Part shown: piece by piece, positions 16,033-24,089 of the stretch
How the letters are laid out: each line of letters starts with the position of its first letter
How positions within the stretch are numbered: the stretch's first letter is position 1
Source of the DNA: Nocardia transvalensis
Lineage (GTDB): Bacteria; Actinomycetota; Actinomycetes; Mycobacteriales; Mycobacteriaceae
Assembly: GCF_015477765.1 (NCBI RefSeq)
Contig: NZ_JADLQQ010000010.1
Coordinates: 124,001-188,000, forward strand
Direction of reading: 5' to 3'
Length of the DNA stretch: 64,000 nucleotides
The notes under the pieces: generated by a model
What the model was told of the DNA's origin: nothing
The model's input: the letters and a program-made list of their open reading frames with translations, nothing else
Databases searched by the model: none
Program-made: the position numbers and the translations under genes

Positions 16033-17529
16033 GTGACCGGTGACAACACTCCTCAGAACCCCGCGATCGGAAACATCCTGTTCGGCGGCGCGATCGACGC
16101 CGTCTCCCAGAAAGCGGTTACACAGCAGCGGAGCGCGCGCGAGAACGATCAGCGGATCGGTCGGAGCGATGTCGATCCTCCGTACGTGACGAATCCGGAG
16201 CCTCCTCCGGAGACCATGACCCATCAGCAGATCTACCAGGCCGCCCAGAGCATCGATAGGGAGGCGCTGGGGAAGCTGGTACATGCTTGGGCGCAGTCGT
16301 CGATCGGCATCACGAGCTTGTTCCAGCTGCACAGGATGGGTGTGAACCGTGCGCTGCAGGGCCGGTGGGAAGGCGTATCCGGCGAAGCCGCGCATCAGGC
16401 AGCGATGCGGTTCGCGGGTGGGGGCGAGCAGATGGGGCAGGTTGCGGAATCGGCGGCTTTCCGGCTGGATGCGATGCACAACGCGGCGATCGCCTTTGCT
16501 GCGGCGGTGCCGCCTCCACCCACGCCGACTGCACCGAACCCGGACAACCCGAACGAGTCGGTGCTGCCGAACCTGACGAGCGGGGCGAAGGACCGCGCCG
16601 ACAACGAAGCCTCCAGGGCGGCCTACAGAATGGCCGTCGATGCGGTCAACCGGATCTATCTTCCTATCTGTCCACCGTCCGGCGAGAACGTGCCCGCGTT
16701 CGTGCCGCCACCGCAGGTGGGTGGTGGCGACGGCGGCCCAGGCGTTGGGGACCAAGGGATCTCGTCGGGTGGTGTCGGCTCGGGCAGTGGCAGTACCGGG
16801 GGTGGTGCCCCCGGTGATTCGTCACAGCCTGGCGCGCAGGATCCTCAGCAGGCTCAGACGACGCCCGCTGATGTCGATCCCGCATCGACCGCACCGTCCA
16901 GCGCGAGTGGCAACGCGCCGGGCATGGCTGGAGCCGGTGCGCCCGGCCAACCGGGACTGGGTGGTGCGTCGACGTCTCCAGCGGGTGTGACTGCGGCCGG
17001 TGTCGGTGGTCCCGGCGGCGTTGGTGAGGGTGCTGGTGCTGGTGGTCGGTACCCAGGATTCGGCGGCCAAGGTGGATCGGGCGCGGGCTCAGGTCGGGGC
17101 GGGCAGGGGACATCGCGTCCGGGCGTGCCCGGCCAGGGATCGACCGGTGCCGGGCCGACGGCTGCGGCCGCGCGTGCTGCCGGGATGGGGCCTGGTGGTC
17201 CGATGGGTCCGATGGTGCCCGGTGCACCTGGCAGGCGTAAGGAGGAGGACGACGAGCGGACCAAACCGGTACCGGATTATCTCAAGCAGGTCCAGCCGGA
17301 ACTGGCCGATCTACCGCCCGCGCTGACCCAGGCGATCGGCGCCGACTACGCGACCTGGAAGGCCCCGGACTCGAACACCCCAGCACAGCCGACCAGCACC
17401 GCCGCAACCGGTTCCGGCGCGGATACACCACCTCCCGGCGATGCCGGATACCGTCCGCCCGAGCCGCCACGCACCGGGACCGGGGTACCGATCCGATACG
17501 ACAATCCCGCGCAGGAGACAGGGCGCTGA
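16033..17529 (+). CDS. PPE-like/WXG type VII substrate with long Gly/Pro-rich tail
   Basis: A 498-residue protein. The N-terminal helical part (residues about 50-170) has a W-x-G turn in GRWEGVSGEAAHQAA, then a PPPPTP linker, another helix, and about 230 residues of Gly/Pro/Ala-rich low-complexity sequence, ending in a Pro-rich segment. Together with the EspG gene that follows immediately, this fits a PPE-type substrate. GTG 16033 is preferred; the longer frame to 15994 lacks a ribosome binding site. The last codon is followed directly by the EspG gene. EspG chaperones normally bind PE-PPE pairs, and no PE protein was seen here. Confidence 0.65.
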   Translation: MTGDNTPQNPAIGNILFGGAIDAVSQKAVTQQRSARENDQRIGRSDVDPPYVTNPEPPPETMTHQQIYQAAQSIDREALGKLVHAWAQSSIGITSLFQLHRMGVNRALQGRWEGVSGEAAHQAAMRFAGGGEQMGQVAESAAFRLDAMHNAAIAFAAAVPPPPTPTAPNPDNPNESVLPNLTSGAKDRADNEASRAAYRMAVDAVNRIYLPICPPSGENVPAFVPPPQVGGGDGGPGVGDQGISSGGVGSGSGSTGGGAPGDSSQPGAQDPQQAQTTPADVDPASTAPSSASGNAPGMAGAGAPGQPGLGGASTSPAGVTAAGVGGPGGVGEGAGAGGRYPGFGGQGGSGAGSGRGGQGTSRPGVPGQGSTGAGPTAAAARAAGMGPGGPMGPMVPGAPGRRKEEDDERTKPVPDYLKQVQPELADLPPALTQAIGADYATWKAPDSNTPAQPTSTAATGSGADTPPPGDAGYRPPEPPRTGTGVPIRYDNPAQETGR

Positions 17530-18294
17530 GTGCGGACGCAAACAGTGTGGGACTTCACTCCCGACGAATTCGCGTGGGTGTGGGCCGAGACCGGGCTGGC
17601 GGGGGAATACCCGTACCCAATCAGTATTCTCGAAACACCTGCTCCCCCTGACGAGTACGCGCGGCGGCGCGCGGAGATCAGTGCCCGGTACCCGCATCGT
17701 GGTGACCCGGACCTCACGTGGCCGTTGCGTGTTCTGGTCAAACCGGATCTGCGGTTGATCTGCACCGGCAAGTTTCACGACTCGGTGAAACGGGTGCGGT
17801 CGCTGGCCGCCGCCCACGCCGATCTCGGCGTGATCCTGTTCCAGAAATCCGGTCCCTCCGCCGATTTCGGCGGCGATATCAAGCTTGTGGTCGCCCAGCG
17901 CCGCAACCTCGGTCGGCACCTGGCGGCGACGATGCCGCCCGCGCAGCCCGGCGCAGCCGGACAGATGGTGGGCTACACCCCGCGCGTACGCGGCGAGCAA
18001 CCGCCCGCATCGTGGCGTCCCGATGATGAGGGCCGTCGACCGGTCGAGGAGCGGATCCGCCTGCTGCTGCGGGCGCCGCGTGTCGCCGAGGGGCACCTGT
18101 GCATCGAGCGCTACCTGCACAGCAGGAACCCGTCCCCGCCGGTCTACCTGAACTGGATCGACATCCGCGACAACCATTCCGCGGGCGGACGTTACCTGAT
18201 CGCCGTAGACGACAACGACACCGTGGTCACGCCCGCGACCGAAGAAGTGATCGCCCGAGAACTGCACCGCCGCGCAGCCCTGCACCACCTCTGA
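17530..18294 (+). CDS. EspG-family type VII secretion chaperone
   Basis: A 254-residue soluble protein of the EspG family, which binds the tip of PPE proteins and delivers them to the ESX machinery. Family features are the N-terminal WDFTPDEFAWVWAETGL, the central RLICTGKFHDSVKRVR strand-helix region and a C-terminal helical end. The start (GTG) abuts the stop of the PPE-like gene. There is no EccC or other ESX core gene in the window, so the proteins must use a system encoded elsewhere. Confidence 0.75.
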   Translation: MRTQTVWDFTPDEFAWVWAETGLAGEYPYPISILETPAPPDEYARRRAEISARYPHRGDPDLTWPLRVLVKPDLRLICTGKFHDSVKRVRSLAAAHADLGVILFQKSGPSADFGGDIKLVVAQRRNLGRHLAATMPPAQPGAAGQMVGYTPRVRGEQPPASWRPDDEGRRPVEERIRLLLRAPRVAEGHLCIERYLHSRNPSPPVYLNWIDIRDNHSAGGRYLIAVDDNDTVVTPATEEVIARELHRRAALHHL

Positions 18295-18338
18295 AACAGG
18301 CTCCGGCGCAAGGGCTTCGGCCCCGGCAACCAGGACGG

Positions 18339-18818
18339 TCACCGAAGGTGTTCCGGTGGCTCGTCCACCCACACCACCGGTGCGTCACTCGACTCGTCCT
18401 CGATGCGCCGCCACAGCAGCCGGTGTGGTGGATCCGAATCGGGATGCAGCGTGTACCCGGCGAGTTCGGCGGCGGTCACCATCTTGGCGATCCACTCGTC
18501 CAAGCCTTCATTGCCACACGCGGGTTTGAAAAGGGAGACCCACGCGTCGGCTTGGGACTTGGCGTCATCGACCGATCTGGACGACGCCTCTCGAAGCATC
18601 CGTCCATCCATGCCGCTGATCGTCCATGCACAAGTGTTCGGTGTCGTGGGGCGGATGCGCCCGAGGCAGCGGGGGTAGTCCTTGACCAGCCAGTCCTGGC
18701 CCGCAATGCCCCGCAGCTCCCACCCGTCGGTGCCGTGCTCCGGATGGATCGGCCCATGCGGCTGCCCGCCCGCCCGTGCTGAGGACTCGTCTATCCCATC
18801 GTTCGACGTATCGGCCAT
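18339..18818 (-). CDS. Hypothetical protein (159 aa), last gene of minus-strand operon
   Basis: A soluble protein with a central domain starting GWELRGIAGQDWLVKDYPRC and a helical end containing MVTAAELAGYTLHPDSDPPHRLLWRR. The ATG is 4 bp downstream of the previous stop, so the long frame reaching 19157 is rejected. It is the last of six tightly packed genes (20464 to 18339) and converges with EspG. Family not recognised. Confidence 0.5.
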   Translation of the reverse strand: MADTSNDGIDESSARAGGQPHGPIHPEHGTDGWELRGIAGQDWLVKDYPRCLGRIRPTTPNTCAWTISGMDGRMLREASSRSVDDAKSQADAWVSLFKPACGNEGLDEWIAKMVTAAELAGYTLHPDSDPPHRLLWRRIEDESSDAPVVWVDEPPEHLR

Positions 18819-18822
18819 CGCC

Positions 18823-19272
18823 TCAGACCCCTTTCGGGAGGCGCTTCGCCGCGTCCAGGGTGACCGCGACCAACGTTTCGAATTCCGGTCGTTGGGTGCC
18901 GTCGGGTTCCTCGAGCCAGATCCGCACCGTGTCGGCCGGGCCGGGCAGCATGACCAGCGATCCGGTGACCGTCCGAATGGCCTGGTAACGGTAGAGGCTG
19001 CCGAACATCCGAACCGGGCGCTCGTCCCGACCGGCACCGTGGCTGAGGAACGTTCGGTAGCGGGTGCCGGTGTGCAGAATCGCGGGGGTGGCAATCGCGC
19101 GGTTTCGCAGCTCGGCCTGCACCTGCTCGGCCAGTTGTTCCGGCATCTGAATGGCATCGACGGCGCCTGCGTGAAGAACGATGTGACCGTGTGCGTCGAT
19201 AGTTACGTCGAGACCGTGGTCATCCCGGTACCGGGCACAGCACACATGAGCAGAATCGGTGGTAGCAGCCAT
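18823..19272 (-). CDS. Hypothetical protein (149 aa)
   Basis: Predicted soluble. An N-terminal beta-rich part (ARYRDDHGLDVTIDAHGHIVL) is followed by a helix and a second beta-rich part with VRIWLEEPDGTQRPEFETL. It contains a CC pair near residue 11. The ATG follows GAGGAA. It is in operon with the genes on both sides. No known domain recognised. Confidence 0.5.
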   Translation of the reverse strand: MAATTDSAHVCCARYRDDHGLDVTIDAHGHIVLHAGAVDAIQMPEQLAEQVQAELRNRAIATPAILHTGTRYRTFLSHGAGRDERPVRMFGSLYRYQAIRTVTGSLVMLPGPADTVRIWLEEPDGTQRPEFETLVAVTLDAAKRLPKGV

Positions 19273-19320
19273 GATTTCCTCACAGGGAAGGATCAGCCGA
19301 AGTACAGGCTTCGGCAGGTT

Positions 19321-19542
19321 CTACGGCTCCAGATACAGCCGCTCGTTCGGCAGGCGCGGAAGCCCGTGCGGGTCATCAGTTATCACGTTCACCGCGTCCG
19401 GCCAGTGCTTGGCCCGCCAGTCCTGCACGAAAACCGTTGCCGCGCTGACACATGCGGCGAAGTCGAACCGCATCCCGTGCAGGGACACGGACAAGTGCAC
19501 ATCCATCTCGGAGGGAGCCGGTGAAGTCCCGTTGCCGCACAT
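19321..19542 (-). CDS. Small hypothetical protein (73 aa)
   Basis: An ORF between two genes of the operon, starting 6 bp after the upstream stop. It contains DVHLSVSLHGMRFDFAACVSAA and ends NERLYLEP. There are no TM segments. It is supported by spacing and codon pattern, not by homology. Confidence 0.42.
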   Translation of the reverse strand: MCGNGTSPAPSEMDVHLSVSLHGMRFDFAACVSAATVFVQDWRAKHWPDAVNVITDDPHGLPRLPNERLYLEP

Positions 19543-19548
19543 GCCGAT

Positions 19549-19845
19549 TCACCCGCTCACCGATCCTGATGCGGGCGGTGTGAGCCGATGCGGCGTCGTG
19601 TTGGAAATATCGTCGACTACTCGGACACCGATCCACGGGCATGGACCGAAAGGCAAGCCTGGCACCGTACGGTCGTGATCGGCGATCCTTCCGTCGACCA
19701 GCGGAGCCCACGCCTGACAAAGCAAGGACGGGCACGCTACCTCGGCGAGGTGGCCGGTGTCTTTATCGACTTTGGCGGCCAGACACATCGATAGCCTAAT
19801 CCACGGTCCGTCGGGCGGAATCTGTTGCTGGGGTTCACTGTTCAT
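19549..19845 (-). CDS. Small hypothetical protein (98 aa)
   Basis: The start is set at ATG 19845, 2 bp after the upstream stop, not at the longer frame (19878) that overlaps it. It contains WIRLSMCLAAKVDKDTGHL and a Cys-containing core (ACPSLLCQAW). Possibly metal-binding; function unknown. Confidence 0.42.
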   Translation of the reverse strand: MNSEPQQQIPPDGPWIRLSMCLAAKVDKDTGHLAEVACPSLLCQAWAPLVDGRIADHDRTVPGLPFGPCPWIGVRVVDDISNTTPHRLTPPASGSVSG

Positions 19846-19847
19846 GA

Positions 19848-20066
19848 TCACCGCGCTCCGCGTGTACAAGTCGGGCATTCATCCGGTGAGTCGTACGGGT
19901 GAAGGTGTCCAAGCCTGATCAGGTCGAGCCAACAACCGCGCTTCATCTCGCAGCTCTCGAATGTGCACTCGGCGTGCAGCTCACTCCGCAGTTCACGGTG
20001 CATTTGAACCGCAGACATCGGGTGCGCGGGGTACTGGTGAGCCGCCGGATTCGCCGTGGCCGTCAC
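19848..20066 (-). CDS. Small Cys/His-rich protein, possible zinc ribbon (72 aa)
   Basis: The GTG at 20066 overlaps the stop of the upstream gene (GTGA). The C-terminal half holds CTFESCEMKRGC and CPTC with several His residues, a layout suggesting one zinc site. The long open frame reading to 20495 is the antisense or wrong-frame extension of the upstream gene and is rejected. Function unknown. Confidence 0.45.
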   Translation of the reverse strand: MTATANPAAHQYPAHPMSAVQMHRELRSELHAECTFESCEMKRGCWLDLIRLGHLHPYDSPDECPTCTRGAR

Positions 20067-20464
20067 CTCACCACCTCGCCTCTTCGATTGCTGGCGAGCA
20101 TCATCTCTGCAGGGACCATGCCGCGACTGTCGATCTGCGGCCGAATGGCCTCGTCCGCAAGAGGATTCGATGAGATGGCGCCTTCGGTGACGGCCTGCTC
20201 CAGAGCCATAGCAACGATGTCGTGATCGAAAGCTGCCTGAGCGATGGCGACATCGGACGCCGAAGAACCCAGCACTTCCGGTCCGATCGGACACCCACCC
20301 GATAGGTCTTGGACCTCGAGGCATCCCAACCGAGGAATCAAGACATCTCTTACTCGGTCCTGCACGCTGCGGTAGGCGACATCCTCCAGCGTCGATTTTG
20401 CTTTTTCGAGCCAATTGGTCAGTACCCAGGCCAATGTCACAGGCCCTGCTTCGCGAAGGATCAC
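20063..20464 (-). CDS. Truncated integrase-like protein (core-binding domain only)
   Basis: A 133-residue protein whose N-terminal 55 residues (TLAWVLTNWLEKAKSTLEDVAYRSV and on to LIPRLGCLEVQDL) resemble the SAM-like core-binding domain of tyrosine recombinases. It continues with a helix region (MALEQAVTEGAISSNPLADE) seen just before the catalytic domain in phage integrases. It stops there, with no R-H-R-Y catalytic domain. The GTG follows AGGAG, so it is translated as a small protein. It is the first gene of the minus operon and divergent from the HTH-TPR regulator. It may be a decayed integrase or a DNA-binding accessory that kept only this domain. Confidence 0.45.
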   Translation of the reverse strand: MILREAGPVTLAWVLTNWLEKAKSTLEDVAYRSVQDRVRDVLIPRLGCLEVQDLSGGCPIGPEVLGSSASDVAIAQAAFDHDIVAMALEQAVTEGAISSNPLADEAIRPQIDSRGMVPAEMMLASNRRGEVVR

Positions 20465-20712
20465 CTGGCACTCCTATCGGGCTATCAGCCGACAATCTCG
20501 ACTACATCGCACTTCGAGGCTTGCACGGCAACATTGAGGTCAGACAGGGCGAAAAACTGGCTTTCCATCCGCGACTTTGCGATTGGAAGACGCGGGGTTA
20601 CTCGAGTTTCGAAAACGCGGGGTCGTTTCAAAAAAAATCGAGGGGTAGACAAACGGCACGGTTTGTAGTCACAGTCATTAGGACACAGATTCGACCAACG
20701 GAGGTGTACTCG

Positions 20713-22044
20713 GTGACACGAGAGCGAGTTCCGAACCTCCAGCTCGCTCAGCGGATCGGCGACTCAGGTTGGACGCAGGCTCGTGTCGCGGAGCTGATCA
20801 ACGAGCGCGTCGAAGCCGTTACCGGTCACACTGGCACGTACACCGATGAGTCGATCCGGAAGTTGCTGCGCGGAAACCACACGTGGCCGCACAAGCCCTA
20901 CCGCGACGCCCTCTGCCAGCTGTTCGACTGCACGCCCGCTGATCTTGGTTTTTTCAACCCCCGCGCGCCGCGTAACTTGGATCCTGAGAACCGACAGGAG
21001 ATCGATGTGCGCCGGCAGGAGTTCCTTCGCGGGGTAGTAGCGATGCCAGTCGTTGCGGCGCTGCCCCAGCATCTTCGCGAGGCGGCAGTCCAGCCGGTCG
21101 AGCGAACCGCCCCGAGTCGTGTGGGCTGGGAGCATGTGGATCGTGTCAAAGCGTGGGCCGCGTTGTTCCGCCAAGCTGACGACGCTGGGCTCAGCATCGC
21201 TGAGGGCATGGCCGCCCAACTCCGTGTCGCAGAAACCTATCTCGACGCCCAAATGTCTCCTGAGGTCGAGCGAGCACTGAGGACAGCAGTCGCCACCTTC
21301 TTCCGCGTCGTAGGGTGGGCGCGCTACGACCGCGGTGAGCACGTGAATGCCAGGAGCGACTTCGAACAGGGGTGGCATCTCGTCCAGGACAACGGCGAGT
21401 GGTGGATACGTGCCGCAATACTCACGTGCATGGCGCGTCAGTCCATCTACCGCGGCGACTTTGAAGATGCCCTCGACAAGCTGGGGATGGCCTCGATTCG
21501 AGCCGACAAGCTGTCCCTACTCAGACGGGCCGACATCGCCGCCGTGAAAGCGAGGGCCTTCGGCAAACAAGGAAATCATCGCGAATGTGTCCGAGCTGTT
21601 CGGGAGGCCGAACAGTTCTTCTTCGAGGCCCAGGGCGAGGACCACCCTGACACCCAGCACGAAGGGTTCAGAACGTACTACGACGAGAAGTTGCTCACGT
21701 CCGACGTTGCCCAAGGGTTGTTCGAGCTGGCGTTCACCCGGGGTGTAGAGCTGCCCCGCACGATCGAGCGTCTCAGGTTGGCGATGCAGCTCTCGGATGA
21801 GCACGCACGGTCGCGGCTGCTCAGCATGGCGCGTCTGACTGCCCTCCAACTTAGACGCGGCGATGTCGATGAAGGTGTCGCCCTCGGCGAAGCTGTCGTC
21901 GAGAGAGCCCAGGGAACGACATCAGTGCGAGTCATCCGTGACATCCGAAGTATCTACAAGGTGACAGCGACGCCTCGGATCAAGAACACGCCGAAGGTAA
22001 GAGAACTGCGCCGGAATACCCGTGATCTACTGCGCAACCTGTAG
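20713..22044 (+). CDS. HTH-TPR transcriptional regulator
   Basis: A 443-residue regulator. An N-terminal HTH domain (residues 5-80, IGDSGWTQARVAELINERV and SIRKLLRGNHTWPHKPYRDALCQLF) is followed by about 300 residues of helical TPR-like repeats (for example GWARYDRGEHVNARSDFEQGWHL and RQSIYRGDFEDALDKLGMASI). GTG 20713 follows GGAGGTG and is preferred to the much longer upstream frame. Such actinomycete proteins are typically one-component regulators that bind a peptide or small ligand with the TPR part. It is divergent from the integrase-like operon and 78 bp upstream of an MTH1187-family gene that it may control. Confidence 0.75.
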   Translation: MTRERVPNLQLAQRIGDSGWTQARVAELINERVEAVTGHTGTYTDESIRKLLRGNHTWPHKPYRDALCQLFDCTPADLGFFNPRAPRNLDPENRQEIDVRRQEFLRGVVAMPVVAALPQHLREAAVQPVERTAPSRVGWEHVDRVKAWAALFRQADDAGLSIAEGMAAQLRVAETYLDAQMSPEVERALRTAVATFFRVVGWARYDRGEHVNARSDFEQGWHLVQDNGEWWIRAAILTCMARQSIYRGDFEDALDKLGMASIRADKLSLLRRADIAAVKARAFGKQGNHRECVRAVREAEQFFFEAQGEDHPDTQHEGFRTYYDEKLLTSDVAQGLFELAFTRGVELPRTIERLRLAMQLSDEHARSRLLSMARLTALQLRRGDVDEGVALGEAVVERAQGTTSVRVIRDIRSIYKVTATPRIKNTPKVRELRRNTRDLLRNL

Positions 22045-22122
22045 TGCTGGAACGAATTCGCACCCATCGAGCCCAACATTGGGAATGATCAGACACCACC
22101 ATCAGACGAGGAGGAGCAACGA

Positions 22123-22428
22123 ATGCTCGCAGCGTTCTCAATCACACCGGTGGGCCGCGGCGAAGACGTGGGCCGAGAGGTAGCTGAAGCTGTCCGCGTC
22201 ATCCGCGAAAGCGGGCTGCCCAGCCGGACCGCCGCCAGTTTCACCGAGATCGAAGGCGAGTGGGACGAAGTCTTCGGCGTAATCAAGAAGGCCACCGACG
22301 CCGTCATGGCGGTCTCGAACCGCTGCAGCATCGTAATCAAGGCGGACATGCGTCCAGGCCATACCGACACCCTCAACTCGAAGCTCGAATCTGTGGAGCG
22401 CTACCTCGCACAGCAGGATGATCGATAG
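22123..22428 (+). CDS. MTH1187/YkoF-family thiamine-binding-like protein
   Basis: A 101-residue alpha/beta protein matching the MTH1187 family along its length (MLAAFSITPVGRGEDVGREV at the start, IEGEWDEVF, IVIKADMRPG near the end). Members bind thiamine or related small ligands as oligomers. The start follows GAGGAGCAACGA. It lies 78 bp after the HTH-TPR regulator on the same strand, suggesting co-transcription. A perfect hairpin follows it. Confidence 0.75.
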   Translation: MLAAFSITPVGRGEDVGREVAEAVRVIRESGLPSRTAASFTEIEGEWDEVFGVIKKATDAVMAVSNRCSIVIKADMRPGHTDTLNSKLESVERYLAQQDDR

Positions 22429-22594
22429 CCGACAGACGACAGCCAATACCGCCGACCCGGGTCGGCATCGCCGGTTTCGCTTGGCGCTGCTAGCCTTCGG
22501 TGCCCTTGCACAGGGCCATTGTGGACAGCTAACGTCGGGTTCGCGCCAGTAGTGTGCCTAATCCCCTTCCGCTGCTGACGTTTTCACGAACAGG

Positions 22595-22627
22595 ACCCTC
22601 AGACCAGCCGCACGCTGGTCTGAGGGT
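22595..22627. terminator. Perfect hairpin, terminator-like
   Basis: A 14-bp perfect stem, ACCCTCAGACCAGC (22595-22608) and GCTGGTCTGAGGGT (22614-22627), has a 5-nt loop. It follows the MTH1187-family gene by about 165 bp and lies 43 bp upstream of a 30-residue ORF. No U-run follows; many actinobacterial terminators also lack it. It could instead be an attenuator for the small ORF. Confidence 0.6.
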
Positions 22628-22670
22628 TCTGTCGCTCCCTGTTCAGCTACCCCGTGTCGGGAGGTTCGTT

Positions 22671-22763
22671 ATGAGTTACGGCGCCAGCCTGCCTATTTGG
22701 CTTGAGATCATCCGATTCATCGGCACGCTGCTCGGCGCGATCAGCGGCTCCGCCGCGTCGTGA
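22671..22763 (+). CDS. Small hydrophobic peptide (30 aa)
   Basis: An ATG ORF with a good site (GGGAGG seven bases upstream) directly after a strong hairpin. The product has one amphipathic hydrophobic segment, LPIWLEIIRFIGTLLGAISG. It could be a small membrane peptide (for example a regulator or toxin type), but length and homology give no function. Only the ribosome binding site, the helix pattern and the placement support it. Confidence 0.35.
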   Translation: MSYGASLPIWLEIIRFIGTLLGAISGSAAS

Positions 22764-23095
22764 CCGTTCTCGGCAGCCGCAATCGCAAGGGCACGGCAGC
22801 CGTTCAGGCCCCGATTCACCGCTGCGGCGGCTGAAGCCCTTGCATTCCCCTGGTGCCGGTTGAGTGCGCACGCCATACTCAGTCCTGGCGGCCGGTGCAC
22901 GGCGACTGTGGCGACCGCGACGCACACCAGCTCCATCCCTTTATCGAGGTAGTGGGGGTCTGCCACCCCCCACGGGTCATATGCCGGGCACCGAGCATCG
23001 AATAGGGCCCACATCGGCGCAGAGCACGCGGAAATGCCACTGATTTGAGACCAACGCTGATGGCCAGCAACTAACAGGGACGACAGGACCACGCT
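22764..23095. other. Intergenic, nothing recognised
   Basis: 332 bp with no supported ORF on either strand. The long minus-strand frame overlapping it is an antisense shadow with unusual composition. The upstream region of the EndoVII/GIY-YIG-like gene lies at its right end. Confidence 0.4.
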
Positions 23096-23968
23096 GTGAC
23101 CGACGACATCGATAGTCATGAGCGCTGCATCGGGGGATGCATGCTGGGTACACCGCAACCTACTCTGGCGAAGCGTGCGTCGAGACACGGGCTCGACCCG
23201 CGCCAGCTCGACCAGGTGCTGCAGTTACTCGAAGGGCGTTGCATGGTGTGCCTGCGCTGCCACGCGATGGTGATCGACACGACGACACGGGCAGCAGATC
23301 GGAGGCCGCGCGGCCTCTTGTGCCGGTTCTGCAAACAGCGAGTGGCTACCTACGAGGGCTCGTACGGGCGCGACACAGCCTTTTTCGTAGGGTGCAGATG
23401 TAGATCGTCCGAGGATCCTGAATGGGAGCCGAGAATGACCGCTGCGACAGCGCAGTACCTCGACCGGACAGAACGCCTCGAGTCCTGCGCGACGAACCGG
23501 GAGCGGTTCGAAACTTTGATCAGGGACCTGTCCGCTCACGGACCCGACCCATACCGCGCCTGGAGCGGTGCGCCTGTTTTCGCTCTCCCACGGCTCCCCG
23601 CGCGGGAGAGCGGTCCATCAGCCGAATACGACTACGGTGACAGTTCACCGCTTGCTCGCGCCCCGTGCGCGAACGAGTGCCGAGAGCACGATCAGCATAT
23701 TTATATCGCATGCTTCGGGGAGCCGACAAAGCTCCGCGACGCCGACACCGACAGCGCGGTATTGCATTACGTCGGATGGACACGGCAGCAACCGCCAGTG
23801 CGGCGCGTCAACCAGCACGGTGCGGTATGCCGAAAGTCGTTGGTCGCGATCATTCCCGGCACGGAGACCGAAGAGGAGTCCCTCAAAGCTGAGGGACTGT
23901 GCCCGAAATGCGAGCGGCCGCTACGGTACCGCCAAACTCTCCCGCCGCAGCATGGTCGACAGCGTTGA
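23096..23968 (+). CDS. Putative nuclease with EndoVII-like zinc part and GIY-YIG-like C-terminal part
   Basis: A 290-residue protein. Residues 40-85 show CMVCLRCHAMVIDTTTRAADRRPRG LLCRFCKQ in pieces typical of the recombination endonuclease VII fold: two CxxC pairs around a middle part and RGLLCxxCN-like text. The HxDH catalytic section is degenerate. The C-terminal half (residues about 205-255) has HIYIACFG, then HYVGWTRQQPPVRRVNQHG, which matches the Y-I-x and V-G-x-T, R...H layout of GIY-YIG nucleases. A last CPKC pair ends the protein. If both parts are real it is an unusual two-domain DNA-binding or nuclease protein. Its neighbour on the opposite strand is also nuclease-like. Confidence 0.45.
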   Translation: MTDDIDSHERCIGGCMLGTPQPTLAKRASRHGLDPRQLDQVLQLLEGRCMVCLRCHAMVIDTTTRAADRRPRGLLCRFCKQRVATYEGSYGRDTAFFVGCRCRSSEDPEWEPRMTAATAQYLDRTERLESCATNRERFETLIRDLSAHGPDPYRAWSGAPVFALPRLPARESGPSAEYDYGDSSPLARAPCANECREHDQHIYIACFGEPTKLRDADTDSAVLHYVGWTRQQPPVRRVNQHGAVCRKSLVAIIPGTETEEESLKAEGLCPKCERPLRYRQTLPPQHGRQR

Positions 23969-24089
23969 CGTCGAAGGTATGGGCATCAACGACCGGACGG
24001 TCGTCGACCTCATACGCGAATAACCAAGCGAATTTACCGAATGACGTACTGCGATGCCGCGCTTGCGCACCCACATGTGAGACACGGTT

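Noticed and set aside
22676..23188. 170-codon minus-strand open frame across 22.7-23.2 kb
   Set aside because: It overlaps the start of the EndoVII-like gene and the small ORF on the other strand, has no clear site and has no recognisable domain.
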